A stretch of DNA of 5,894 bases from Pseudomonadota bacterium (GTDB taxonomy: Bacteria > Pseudomonadota > Alphaproteobacteria > Rhodospirillales > Magnetospirillaceae). Positions 1 to 5,444 of this stretch are shown here, one piece after another. Position 1 is the stretch's first letter. Each line of letters opens with the position of its first letter. The stretch is from assembly GCA_023437865.1 (NCBI GenBank), contig JAEZFE010000167.1, positions 1 to 5,894 of the forward strand. The letters are read 5' to 3'. The notes beneath the pieces were generated by a model, which saw only the letters and a program-made list of their open reading frames with translations, was not told the DNA's origin and ran no database searches. The translations under genes were made by a program, and so were the position numbers.

Positions 1-626
1 GCCGTCAGGTGGACGGTACCGCCAACCTTGCGGCCACCGCCGCCGAGCAGGCTCATGGCGCGGTGGAATCGGTGCGGCGCCTGGCGGATGAAGCCCAGAA
101 GGTGGCGGCGGCGGTGACCCTGATCGAGGCGGAGGCGAGCCAGACCAATCTGCTGGCCCTGAATGCCACCATCGAGGCGGCGCGCGCCGGCGAGGCGGGC
201 AAGGGCTTTGCGGTGGTGGCTAACGAGGTCAAAAGCCTGGCGAACCAGACGGCCAAGGCGACGACCGATATCGCCGGCATCCTTCACGCCGTCCACAGCC
301 AGACCGGCGACATGGTCGTGGTCATGGAGCGCATCGCCACCACTATCGCCTCACTCAATGAATCCTCCACCCAGGTGGCGGCGGCGGTGGTCGAGCAGAA
401 TGCCGCCCTGGCCGAGATCAGCTCGGGGATCAGCCGCGCCGCCGGGGCAGTGACCGAGGTCGAGCGCGATATCGAGACCGTCAGCGCCGAGGTGGCCGGA
501 ACGGCGCAGGCGGTGGATGGGATCGTCGCCGTCAGCCAGACGGTCACTGACGAGGCCGCCCAGCTGACCAGCGAGGTGGCCCAGGTCATTGGCGGCCTGC
601 GTGCCGCGTCGGAGGGGCGCGGCTGA
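1..626 (+). CDS. Methyl-accepting chemotaxis protein, C-terminal part (5' end outside window)
   Basis: This is the cytoplasmic signalling part of a chemoreceptor, which in this family forms a long antiparallel coiled coil and controls the kinase CheA through CheW. The reading frame is open to the left edge (first complete codon at base 3) and ends at TGA 624-626, so about 207 residues are visible. The hairpin-tip signature lies at about bases 141-251. It includes [20 protein letters not shown] followed by [13 protein letters not shown], the most conserved part of the family. The flanks are Ala/Glu/Gln-rich heptad helices typical of methylation and coiled-coil bundles. Just before the tip the sequence reads IEAEASQTN where most members have I-x-D-I-A-x-QTN, a small departure. 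The C terminus (LRAASEGRG) has no NWETF-type CheR/CheB tether. The ligand-binding region is outside the window, so the signal sensed is unknown. The first GTG in frame (base 9) is an internal valine, not a start. Confidence 0.95.
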   Translation, partial: RQVDGTANLAATAAEQAHGAVESVRRLADEAQKVAAAVTLIEAEASQTNLLALNATIEAARAGEAGKGFAVVANEVKSLANQTAKATTDIAGILHAVHSQTGDMVVVMERIATTIASLNESSTQVAAAVVEQNAALAEISSGISRAAGAVTEVERDIETVSAEVAGTAQAVDGIVAVSQTVTDEAAQLTSEVAQVIGGLRAASEGRG

Positions 627-665
627 TGGCAATGGGCCAGCCGTTCGGGGGAATTGACCGCAAAA

Positions 666-680
666 GGTGATGCGCTCACC
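666..680. repeat. Short inverted repeat between chemoreceptor and kinase genes
   Basis: GGTGA (666-670) and TCACC (676-680) form perfect 5-bp arms around TGCGC in the 80-bp gap. No T-run follows, so it is not a convincing terminator for the chemoreceptor gene. It could be a small operator or chance. No clear promoter was found in the gap, so the two genes may be co-transcribed. Confidence 0.3.
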
Positions 681-706
681 ATGGTTGCCCGCATAGGGGG
701 ACCGCG

Positions 707-2428
707 ATGACCCGATCTGCCGCAGACAAGGTCGCCAAAGACCGCCTTTGGCGGTTCAAGGGGCGTGCTGCGGCATTGTCGTTGGTGCTGGTGCTGGTGG
801 TCAATTGGGGCTGGCAGACGTGGCGCGACCGGAACTTCGACTTGGTTCAGGCGGAACACCAGCTTACCGCCCTGGCCCGTGCCGGCGAGTACCAGATCGA
901 TGGGTCGGTGCGCAGCATTGCCGGCCTGCTGGAGGAGGCCGCTGCACGCATCGACCTCAAGCGCTGGCCCGATCCTGCGCTTGAGGCCTGGTTCAGTGCC
1001 CGGCTCGCCGGCTATCCGGAGATCCGCAACCTGGGTATTGCCGATGCCGGCGGCCATGTGGTGGGCACCATCACCCGGCCCGGCCACGTGCTGCCCGGTC
1101 ATGTCGATGACGTGTCCGACCGCCCCTATTACCAGGCGAGCAAGTCCCAGTTCCCGCTGCGCCGGTTGGTGCTGTCGGACCCGGTCATCAGCCGCCTCTC
1201 CCATATGGCCTCTATCCCCATGGTCCAATCCATCGTGGCAGCGGACGGTTCGTTCGGCGGCATGGTGGTCGCGGGGGTGGACCCCGAGTTTTTCCGCGAC
1301 AAGCTCAGCTCGGTGATGGTCGAGCCCGAGGCCGGCGCCTCGTTGTTCCGTTCGGACGGTGTCTACTATGCCCGCATTCCCGCCCACGAGGAGTATCTCG
1401 GCAGGACGGTGGCGGCGTCGCCCATGTATCCGGCGGTGGCGGCTCAACGGACCGGGGTGGTGCGCTTCGTGTCCATGGTCAACGGTGCCGAAAAGATCTC
1501 GGCCTTCCGCACGCTGAACAATTACCCGCTGGTGGTGGCTGTGGCCATGACGACCGAAACCGCGCTGGGGCGCTGGCGCAGCCAGTTGATGGCTGAAGGT
1601 GCCGTGCTGGGGGTGGTGACCATGGCGCTGTTCGGGCTGGCATGGCTTTATGATCTGCGCGCCGTGGCCAACCTTCGGCTGACCCGGGAACTGGCTGCCA
1701 GTCGTGATCTGCTCGAGCGTCAGGTCGAGGAGCGCACCGCCCATCTGGCTGCCTCCAACGCCGAACTCGAACAATTCGCCTATGTGGCCTCGCACGACTT
1801 GCAGGAGCCGCTCAGGACCGTTGCCAGTTTCCTGCAATTGCTGGCGCGGCGTTATCAGGGAAAGCTGGATGCCGAGGCCGACGAGTACATCGGCTTTGCC
1901 GTCAGCGGCGCCCACCGCATGTCGGCCCTGATCAACGACCTGCTGGCATTCTCGCGGGTGGGGCGCGGCGAGACCGCCGACGAGGTGTGTGATGCCAGTT
2001 ACTGGGCGCACAACGCGGCAGACGCCCTGGGTCAGGCGGTGACGGAATGCGGTGCCCGCATTACCATCGGGCCGCTGCCGCCGGTCTGGTGTCACCCGTC
2101 TGAGCTGCAAAGCCTCTTTGTCAACCTGCTGGGCAACGCCGTCAAATACCGCGATCCCGCCCGCCCGCCCGAGATTGCGGTGACGGCCCGGCCTGAGGGG
2201 GCATTTGTGCGCTTCTTGGTGACCGACAACGGCATCGGCATCGAGGCGCAGTACCACGAGCGCATCTTCGGCCTGTTCCAGCGCCTGCACACCCGCGACC
2301 GCTACGACGGCACCGGCATCGGGCTCGCGCTGTGCCGAAAGATCGTCGAACGCCATGGCGGACGAATCTGGCTGGAGAGCGAGCCGGGGAAGGGGACCAC
2401 CATGATGCTGACGCTAAGAGCGGCCTAG
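707..2428 (+). CDS. Membrane sensor histidine kinase with periplasmic Cache-like sensor
   Basis: A 573-residue two-component sensor kinase that autophosphorylates on a histidine and passes the phosphate to a response regulator. Order: cytoplasmic N terminus; TM1 about residues 21-37; a periplasmic domain of about 250 residues resembling the double-Cache/PDC fold (for example SDRPYYQASK near 137-146); TM2 about 295-315; a linker coiled coil about 322-356. Then comes HisKA with the H-box YVASHDLQEPLR, phospho-acceptor His363. The HATPase_c domain follows: N-box FVNLLGNAVKY (471-481), G1 DNGIGI (507-512), F-box IFGLFQRL (520-527), G2 GTGIGL (535-540). All catalytic boxes are intact and there is no receiver domain. 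The catalytic half resembles the phytochrome-type/Cph1-like HisKA kinases. ATG 707 is preceded by AGGGGGACC with proper spacing. No response regulator lies beside it in the window, so its partner is elsewhere. The signal is unknown; Cache domains usually bind small organic ligands. Its stop overlaps the stop of the convergent transporter gene. Confidence 0.95.
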   Translation: MTRSAADKVAKDRLWRFKGRAAALSLVLVLVVNWGWQTWRDRNFDLVQAEHQLTALARAGEYQIDGSVRSIAGLLEEAAARIDLKRWPDPALEAWFSARLAGYPEIRNLGIADAGGHVVGTITRPGHVLPGHVDDVSDRPYYQASKSQFPLRRLVLSDPVISRLSHMASIPMVQSIVAADGSFGGMVVAGVDPEFFRDKLSSVMVEPEAGASLFRSDGVYYARIPAHEEYLGRTVAASPMYPAVAAQRTGVVRFVSMVNGAEKISAFRTLNNYPLVVAVAMTTETALGRWRSQLMAEGAVLGVVTMALFGLAWLYDLRAVANLRLTRELAASRDLLERQVEERTAHLAASNAELEQFAYVASHDLQEPLRTVASFLQLLARRYQGKLDAEADEYIGFAVSGAHRMSALINDLLAFSRVGRGETADEVCDASYWAHNAADALGQAVTECGARITIGPLPPVWCHPSELQSLFVNLLGNAVKYRDPARPPEIAVTARPEGAFVRFLVTDNGIGIEAQYHERIFGLFQRLHTRDRYDGTGIGLALCRKIVERHGGRIWLESEPGKGTTMMLTLRAA

Positions 2429-3291
2429 TCGTTCGTTCCCTTGGCCTCCCGGTGCAGCACGTACAGGCCGCAGGCCATGATCACCGCACTGCCGGCCAAG
2501 GTCGAGGCGGTGGGCCAGTCGCGCCACAGCACCCAGCCATAGGCGCTGGCGAAGACCAGGTGCAGATAGTCGAACGGCGCCACCACCGAAACCGGGGCCA
2601 GGCGGACCGCCTGGGTCGCCAGCAATTGGCCGGCCCCGCCCAGCAGGCCCACGGCGGCTAGCAGGGCAAAGTCGAGCGGTGAAGGCGGCACCCAGTGGAA
2701 AGGCGCCATGGCGCCCGAGACCAGGGTGCTCGACAGCGAGAACCAGAACACGATGGTCACCGTCTTCTCGGTGCGGCTCATGTCGCGGATCAGCACCATG
2801 ACCATGGCGTAGAGGGCGGTGCCGGCCAAGGCGGCGATAATGCCGGAATTGAGTTCGGCGCTGTCGGGGCGCACGATCATCAGCACGCCCGCGAAGCCCA
2901 CCGCCACCGCCGCCCAGCGCCGGGGGCCGACGCGCTCCTTGAGCAACGGCACCGACAGTGCGGTCATGGCCAGGGGGGCGGCGAAGAAGATCCCGGTGAC
3001 CTGGGCCAGCGGCAGCCGGTTCAGCGCCTCGAAGAAGCAGGCGATGGCGATCAGCCCGATGACCGAGCGCAGGCCGTGCGCCCAGGGGCGCCGGGTGCGC
3101 AATTGGCCAAGGCCGCCGCCGGCCAGCAGCACCGGCACCACCACCACCAGGGCGAAGGCCGAACGGAACGCGGTGATCTGGATGACCGGATAGGTGGCGA
3201 CCAGCCATTTCACCAGCGCATCCATGGTGGCGAAGACCGCCGCCCCGGCGACCATGCAGACGATACCGCTCACCACACCGTTTTCGCGCAA
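2425..3291 (-). CDS. EamA/DMT-superfamily transporter, TTG start
   Basis: A 288-residue inner-membrane protein of the drug/metabolite transporter superfamily with two EamA repeats (about residues 8-140 and 150-280) and about ten hydrophobic helices. Family hallmarks are the end of repeat one, KERVGPRRWAAVAVGFAGV then LMIVRP (residues 118-142), and the matching end of repeat two, APFDYLHLVFASAYGWVLW then RDWP (238-260). Where many relatives have Gly-Glu before the proline of repeat two, this one has Arg-Asp-Trp. Substrate cannot be read from sequence; relatives export or import amino acids, metabolites or S-adenosylmethionine. The start is TTG (3291-3289), chosen because AGGAGG sits at 3303-3298 with a six-base spacer, and because translation from it gives the usual short N terminus before TM1. 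No ATG gives a better start. The leader upstream contains inverted repeats able to mask this Shine-Dalgarno (separate entry). The stop TAG (2427-2425) interlocks with the kinase stop. Confidence 0.93.
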   Translation of the reverse strand: MRENGVVSGIVCMVAGAAVFATMDALVKWLVATYPVIQITAFRSAFALVVVVPVLLAGGGLGQLRTRRPWAHGLRSVIGLIAIACFFEALNRLPLAQVTGIFFAAPLAMTALSVPLLKERVGPRRWAAVAVGFAGVLMIVRPDSAELNSGIIAALAGTALYAMVMVLIRDMSRTEKTVTIVFWFSLSSTLVSGAMAPFHWVPPSPLDFALLAAVGLLGGAGQLLATQAVRLAPVSVVAPFDYLHLVFASAYGWVLWRDWPTASTLAGSAVIMACGLYVLHREAKGTND

Positions 3292-3338
3292 CCCTATCCT
3301 CCTTTTTGCGCACCGCCCCCTTGTACCTCGAAGGAGGC

Positions 3339-3368
3339 AGGACTATCTGATACGAAAGAATTAGTCCT
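3339..3368. repeat. 7-bp perfect inverted repeat (second leader hairpin)
   Basis: On the plus strand AGGACTA (3339-3345) and TAGTCCT (3362-3368) are perfect inverted arms around 16 bases; TCT/AGA inside (3346-3348 and 3357-3359) can extend it. One base separates it from the AAGGAGG copy at 3331-3337, and three bases separate it from the nested repeat that follows. Confidence 0.5.
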
Positions 3369-3371
3369 CAG

Positions 3372-3415
3372 GCAATGACTGCATGGTGCGGTGCAGTAAT
3401 TATCCGCTGCATTGC
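3372..3415. repeat. Nested inverted repeat, two stacked 6-bp stems
   Basis: GCAATG (3372-3377) pairs with CATTGC (3410-3415). Immediately inside, ACTGCA (3378-3383) pairs with TGCAGT (3392-3397). The two stems stack into 12 continuous pairs on one side, with a 12-base bulge (3398-3409) on the other. CTGCA at 3407-3411 offers an alternative partner for TGCAG, so the structure could switch. It could act as RNA in the transporter leader or as a DNA operator between the two divergent genes. Confidence 0.5.
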
Positions 3416-3458
3416 AAAATTCGATAAAATGCGTGGTGGTTTGATACCAATGAATATG

Positions 3459-3489
3459 TGGACACCGATCAATGAATTTGTTTTATAGT
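3459..3489 (+). promoter_or_regulatory. Possible promoter for the 78-aa protein gene
   Basis: TGGACA (3459-3464) and TATAGT (3484-3489) each match the sigma-70-type consensus at five of six bases. The 19-base spacer is longer than ideal. They lie in the most A+T-rich part of the window, 36 bases before the ATG at 3525. The -10 region overlaps a TATAAA read on the minus strand (3487-3482), so a transporter promoter could also lie nearby, but no good -35 was found for it. Confidence 0.35.
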
Positions 3490-3524
3490 GTCTTAACGTC
3501 GATTATTGCTGGAAGGGGGCATAC

Positions 3525-3761
3525 ATGATGCGCAGTGCCTGCACGCCCGCCGCCGCTCCGCTCGACCTGCGTGGCGCAGCCCAGCCCACCTTTGCCCTCG
3601 GAGTGCGCTCGCGCGCACAATGGGGTTACGAAGGCAATGGCGAGCCGAGCCTCGATGAATTGATGGGCGACGAGGTGATGCGCCGCGTCATGGCCCGCGA
3701 CGGCGTTCAGCCCGACCAGCTGATGTCGCTGCTCGACCACATGCGCAACCGGTTGCGCTGA
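3525..3761 (+). CDS. Small uncharacterised protein, 78 aa
   Basis: I do not recognise a named family. The product is soluble, with no signal peptide or membrane segment. The first 25 residues are Ala/Pro-rich and look disordered. The C-terminal half is charged and probably helical: SLDELMGDEVMRRVMARDGV (about residues 42-61), then QPDQLMSLLDHMRNRLR at the end. The pattern D-x-V-x-x-x-V-M-A-x-D-G-V followed by a Leu-rich helix resembles short conserved hypothetical proteins I associate with alphaproteobacteria, but I cannot name them. Reality is supported by GGAAGGGGG (3511-3519) before the ATG, by a plausible promoter upstream, and by a strong terminator 30 bases after the stop, so it is a stand-alone transcription unit. 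ATG 3528 is an equally possible start, one codon later. A 237-base coding gene of this kind may bind a partner protein or nucleic acid; nothing in the sequence decides which. Confidence 0.8.
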   Translation: MMRSACTPAAAPLDLRGAAQPTFALGVRSRAQWGYEGNGEPSLDELMGDEVMRRVMARDGVQPDQLMSLLDHMRNRLR

Positions 3762-3791
3762 CGTTCTTCAAGCGCTAGGAATGACCAAGTC

Positions 3792-3826
3792 AACGAAGGG
3801 CCTTTTCGAGGGCCCTTCGTTTTTTT
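3792..3826 (+). terminator. Intrinsic terminator after the 78-aa gene, UUCG loop
   Basis: AACGAAGGGCC (3792-3802) pairs perfectly with GGCCCTTCGTT (3811-3821). A U-G and a U-A pair continue inwards to leave a UUCG tetraloop (3805-3808). Seven T's (3820-3826) follow. It starts 30 bases after the TGA at 3759-3761. On the opposite strand the hairpin lies 12 to 17 bases past the stop of the LysR gene but is followed only by TTGACTT, so it may serve that gene weakly. Confidence 0.93.
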
Positions 3827-3838
3827 GTGCGCTTTTAC

Positions 3839-4696
3839 TTAGTCTTCGCTTTCCAGCGACGCCACATAGCGCAGGCCGTCCAGCGCGGTGTGAAACCATT
3901 CGGCGCGGGCTTCATCCTGGGTGTGGACCAACCAGGCGGGGCGGCGGAAATCGGGGGCGCCGGTGACCTCGAACAGGCGGCCGGCGGCCAGGTACGAACG
4001 CACCGCCCGCATGGGGAAATAGCCGGTGCCGCCATAGGACAGGATGTGCTGCAGGCCCAGCGCGCCCAACCCGACCGCCACCGCGGGGGTCTTGAGGTCG
4101 GGGAAGGATTGGCCGTGGCCCTGGCGGAACTCCGGCCCCCAATCGACGAAGACGTAATCCTCGTCCCATTCCTCGGCGGTGCGCCGCTTGGTGGACACCA
4201 TGATCAGGCGTTCCTCCAGCAGCTTCTCGATATGCAGACCGGGGCGGCTGACCGGATTGTACATGACACCGATGTCGAGCAGGCCTTCGGTCAGTTGGCG
4301 CATCAGGCCGTCCGACAGGCCCACTTCGGCGCGCAGGGCGACGTCGGGCAGGGCGGTGCGCATCCACGGAATCCACTGCACCAGCAAGCGGTCCCACAGC
4401 GAGAACTGGCCGCCGACGTTCAGCACGGTCTTGAAGCCGGGCGGCAGGGCGATTTCCTGGCGCGCCTGCTCCCACACCCGCACCAGCGTGGTGGCGTAAC
4501 GGCGGAATTGCAGGCCGGCGGCGGTCAGCTCGGTGCCCGATTTGGAGCGCACGAACAACGGGCGGCCCAATTCGTCCTCCAGCGCCTTGATGCGCATGGA
4601 GACGGTCGACTGGGTGACCTCGAGGCGTTCGGCAGCCTTGTTGAAATTGCCGGTTTCGACGATTTCGAGGAAGGTGCGGGCGAGGTCGATATTCAT
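3839..4696 (-). CDS. LysR-family transcriptional regulator
   Basis: A 285-residue LysR-type regulator. These are usually tetramers that bind an effector and activate or repress a nearby, often divergent, gene. Residues 1-60 form the winged helix-turn-helix: ARTFLEIVETGNFNKAAERL then TQSTVSMRIKALEDELG, then the wing LFVRSKSGTELTAAG. After a linker helix (about 64-85), residues about 90-280 are the periplasmic-binding-protein-like effector domain, with VNVGGQFSLWD-type and ILSYGGTGYFPMRAV segments. ATG 4696-4694 gives the standard family N terminus; the Shine-Dalgarno is weak (only GGA near 4706-4704). The target is not evident. The flanking genes are a small unknown protein (convergent) and hpf (same strand, 201 bases upstream), and there is no divergent neighbour. 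A palindrome 84 bases upstream may be its own control site. The stop TAA (3841-3839) lies just beyond the T-run of the convergent terminator. Effector unknown. Confidence 0.95.
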   Translation of the reverse strand: MNIDLARTFLEIVETGNFNKAAERLEVTQSTVSMRIKALEDELGRPLFVRSKSGTELTAAGLQFRRYATTLVRVWEQARQEIALPPGFKTVLNVGGQFSLWDRLLVQWIPWMRTALPDVALRAEVGLSDGLMRQLTEGLLDIGVMYNPVSRPGLHIEKLLEERLIMVSTKRRTAEEWDEDYVFVDWGPEFRQGHGQSFPDLKTPAVAVGLGALGLQHILSYGGTGYFPMRAVRSYLAAGRLFEVTGAPDFRRPAWLVHTQDEARAEWFHTALDGLRYVASLESED

Positions 4697-4779
4697 GGGA
4701 TTGTCCGGGGGAATCGGGCGCGGCGAAACGTTTCCGCACCTGCGAAGGCGGACTTCTAGCGCACCTGGGCGCGAACATC

Positions 4780-4798
4780 AACCGCGCAAAATGCGGTT
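4780..4798. promoter_or_regulatory. Palindrome upstream of the LysR gene, possible operator
   Basis: AACCGC (4780-4785) and GCGGTT (4793-4798) are perfect 6-bp arms around GCAAAAT, centred about 93 bases before the LysR start codon. LysR regulators commonly bind interrupted dyads upstream of their own gene. This one does not cleanly fit the T-N11-A pattern, and no confident -35/-10 pair was found beside it. No T-run follows the arm on either strand to make it a terminator. Confidence 0.35.
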
Positions 4799-4851
4799 AT
4801 CGAAAAAGCTGATACTTGAAGCGGAAAGGGCCTGCCCGGCCAGGGGGAAAG

Positions 4852-4883
4852 CCGGGCGCGCCGGTGATCTCGGCGCCGCCCGG
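4852..4883 (-). terminator. GC-rich hairpin after hpf, likely transcription end
   Basis: CCGGGCGCGCCG (4852-4863) pairs with CGGCGC plus GCCCGG (4871-4876 and 4878-4883), 12 pairs with one bulged C (4877) and loop GTGATCT. It begins 15 bases past the hpf stop on the minus strand. Only CTTTCCCCC follows, a poor U-tract, so termination may be inefficient. A competing 7-bp hairpin, GCCCGGC (4834-4840) with GCCGGGC (4851-4857), shares its outer arm and is followed by CCCTTTCC. Confidence 0.5.
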
Positions 4884-4897
4884 TCTTTCGGTGCGCG

Positions 4898-5251
4898 TTA
4901 CGCCTGGGCGCGCGACTTCACATCGCCGCGGGTGCGGGCGGCGTATTCCTTGAGCTGGCGTTCCATGGCCTGGAACGCGCCCTTGAGGGCGGCGTAGATG
5001 TCCTCATGCTCTTCGGAATCGCGCTTCACCACCAGCTCGGAGCCGGGAACGGTGAGGTCGAGGCGGATGTGGAAATTCTCGCCCTTCTGATGCAGGTTCG
5101 ACGAGTTCTTGTGGCTGCGCTCGATCGCCACCCGGCAGCTGGTGATGCGGTCGAAGAACTGCTCCAGCTTGGCCACCTTCTCGCGGACGCGCTCTTCCGC
5201 GGCGTCCGAATGATCAATCCCGTGAAAGGTGATCTGGAGAGGAATCTGCAT
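4898..5251 (-). CDS. hpf: Short ribosome hibernation factor, HPF/RaiA family
   Basis: A 117-residue member of the HPF/RaiA (S30AE, formerly 'sigma-54 modulation') family. Such proteins bind the 30S decoding region between the A- and P-sites and silence ribosomes in stationary phase or stress. The pattern is beta (2-9, IPLQITFHG), helix (about 15-34, AAEERVREKVAKLEQFF), strands SCRVAIERS, ENFHIRLDLTVPG and SELVVKRD, then helix (82-104, HEDIYAALKGAFQAMERQLK). That is the full N-terminal domain plus a basic tail (RTRGDVKSR). It lacks the C-terminal dimerisation domain of the long HPF common in alphaproteobacteria, so it is a short form, perhaps a paralogue. ATG 5251-5249 was chosen over an in-frame start at 5314 because AGGAG (5262-5258) sits six bases ahead and MQIPLQITFHG is the usual N terminus. 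It is divergent from htpG, which suggests a joint stress role. HPF versus RaiA is not settled by sequence. Confidence 0.92.
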   Translation of the reverse strand: MQIPLQITFHGIDHSDAAEERVREKVAKLEQFFDRITSCRVAIERSHKNSSNLHQKGENFHIRLDLTVPGSELVVKRDSEEHEDIYAALKGAFQAMERQLKEYAARTRGDVKSRAQA

Positions 5252-5343
5252 GAACGTCTCCTGCTTCTCAAAGGCCGCGCGGCGCTGTTGGACTCGCGGC
5301 GGAATTTCCCACAAGGGGGCCCGACTTACTTTCGGGGCCGATA

Positions 5344-5372
5344 TACATACCGATTCGGTGACATCAGGGCAA
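5344..5372 (-). promoter_or_regulatory. Possible hpf promoter
   Basis: On the minus strand TTGCCC (5372-5367), a 17-base spacer and TATGTA (5349-5344) form a modest sigma-70-like match, four of six at each box. It lies about 93 bases before the hpf start. Immediately downstream, GGCCCCGA (5339-5332) pairs with TCGGGCC (5324-5318) with one bulge, giving a hairpin near the expected transcript start. Confidence 0.3.
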
Positions 5373-5415
5373 CGCCGATGCGTAAGTTCCCCATTCTTCC
5401 GGATTAGGACGGCAC

Positions 5416-5444
5416 TTGCAACCTACCGGTGGTTACCTCATATC
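5416..5444 (+). promoter_or_regulatory. RpoH-like heat-shock promoter of htpG
   Basis: CTTGCAA (5415-5421) followed, after 17 bases, by CATATC (5439-5444, within CCTCATATCA) resembles alphaproteobacterial sigma-32 promoters (CTTG near -35, a C-rich start and TAT at -10). It stands 53 bases before the htpG ATG, and htpG is a classic RpoH-regulon gene. The predicted transcript start is about 5450-5452. Confidence 0.5.

Larger units (their letters stand above)
3292..3415 (-). promoter_or_regulatory. Candidate structured leader of the transporter gene with anti-Shine-Dalgarno
   Basis: Read on the minus strand, the 124 bases before the TTG start can fold compactly. (1) Outer stem 3415-3410 with 3377-3372 (GCAATG/CATTGC), stacked directly on inner stem 3397-3392 with 3383-3378 (ACTGCA/TGCAGT). 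The inner loop is eight bases, and 12 bases (3409-3398) bulge on one side. (2) A 7-bp stem 3368-3362 with 3345-3339 (AGGACTA/TAGTCCT). (3) CCTCCTT at 3337-3331, perfectly complementary to AAGGAGG at 3304-3298, which is the transporter's Shine-Dalgarno. (4) Loop bases CGCACC (3390-3385) are complementary to GGTGCG (3314-3309), giving a possible pseudoknot beside the Shine-Dalgarno. GAGG at 3369-3366 or 3329-3326 could compete for the anti-Shine-Dalgarno, offering an ON/OFF switch. I do not recognise it as a known riboswitch class. The pairings are seen directly; the regulatory role is inference. Confidence 0.45.

Noticed and set aside
284..2356. 690-codon open frame on the minus strand opposite the kinase and chemoreceptor
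   Set aside because: Over the kinase it is the exact codon-register complement, so a stop would need TTA, CTA or TCA codons in the kinase, which are rare in this GC-rich gene. Its translation is His/Gln/Gly/Arg-rich without a domain, while the plus strand encodes clear family motifs.
2414..3313. 299-codon minus-strand open frame overlapping the transporter in another frame
   Set aside because: Its translation is Arg/Gly/His-rich with no transmembrane pattern, whereas the neighbouring frame gives a full two-repeat EamA protein with a proper Shine-Dalgarno.
3331..3361. AAGGAGG on the plus strand as a ribosome binding site for a tiny gene
   Set aside because: No ATG, GTG or TTG lies at a usable distance, and the frame from the nearest CTG stops after five codons (TAG). 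It fits better as the anti-Shine-Dalgarno of the opposite strand.
3292..3524. Known riboswitch classes (SAM-II, GEMM/c-di-GMP, guanidine) in the transporter leader
   Set aside because: None of the consensus motifs I know for these classes is recognisable by eye, so no class name is assigned; an Infernal/Rfam scan would settle it.
3781..3966. 61-codon plus-strand open frame after the small gene
   Set aside because: It runs through the intrinsic terminator and then antisense to the LysR gene; no ribosome binding site or family resemblance.
3827..4759. 310-codon plus-strand open frame over the LysR gene
   Set aside because: It is a GC-bias shadow. The translation is low-complexity Gly/Gln/His-rich, and the opposite strand gives an unmistakable LysR protein.
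5252..5314. Longer hpf start giving 21 extra N-terminal residues
   Set aside because: The start at 5251 has an ideal Shine-Dalgarno and the family's normal N terminus; the extension is unlike any HPF N terminus.
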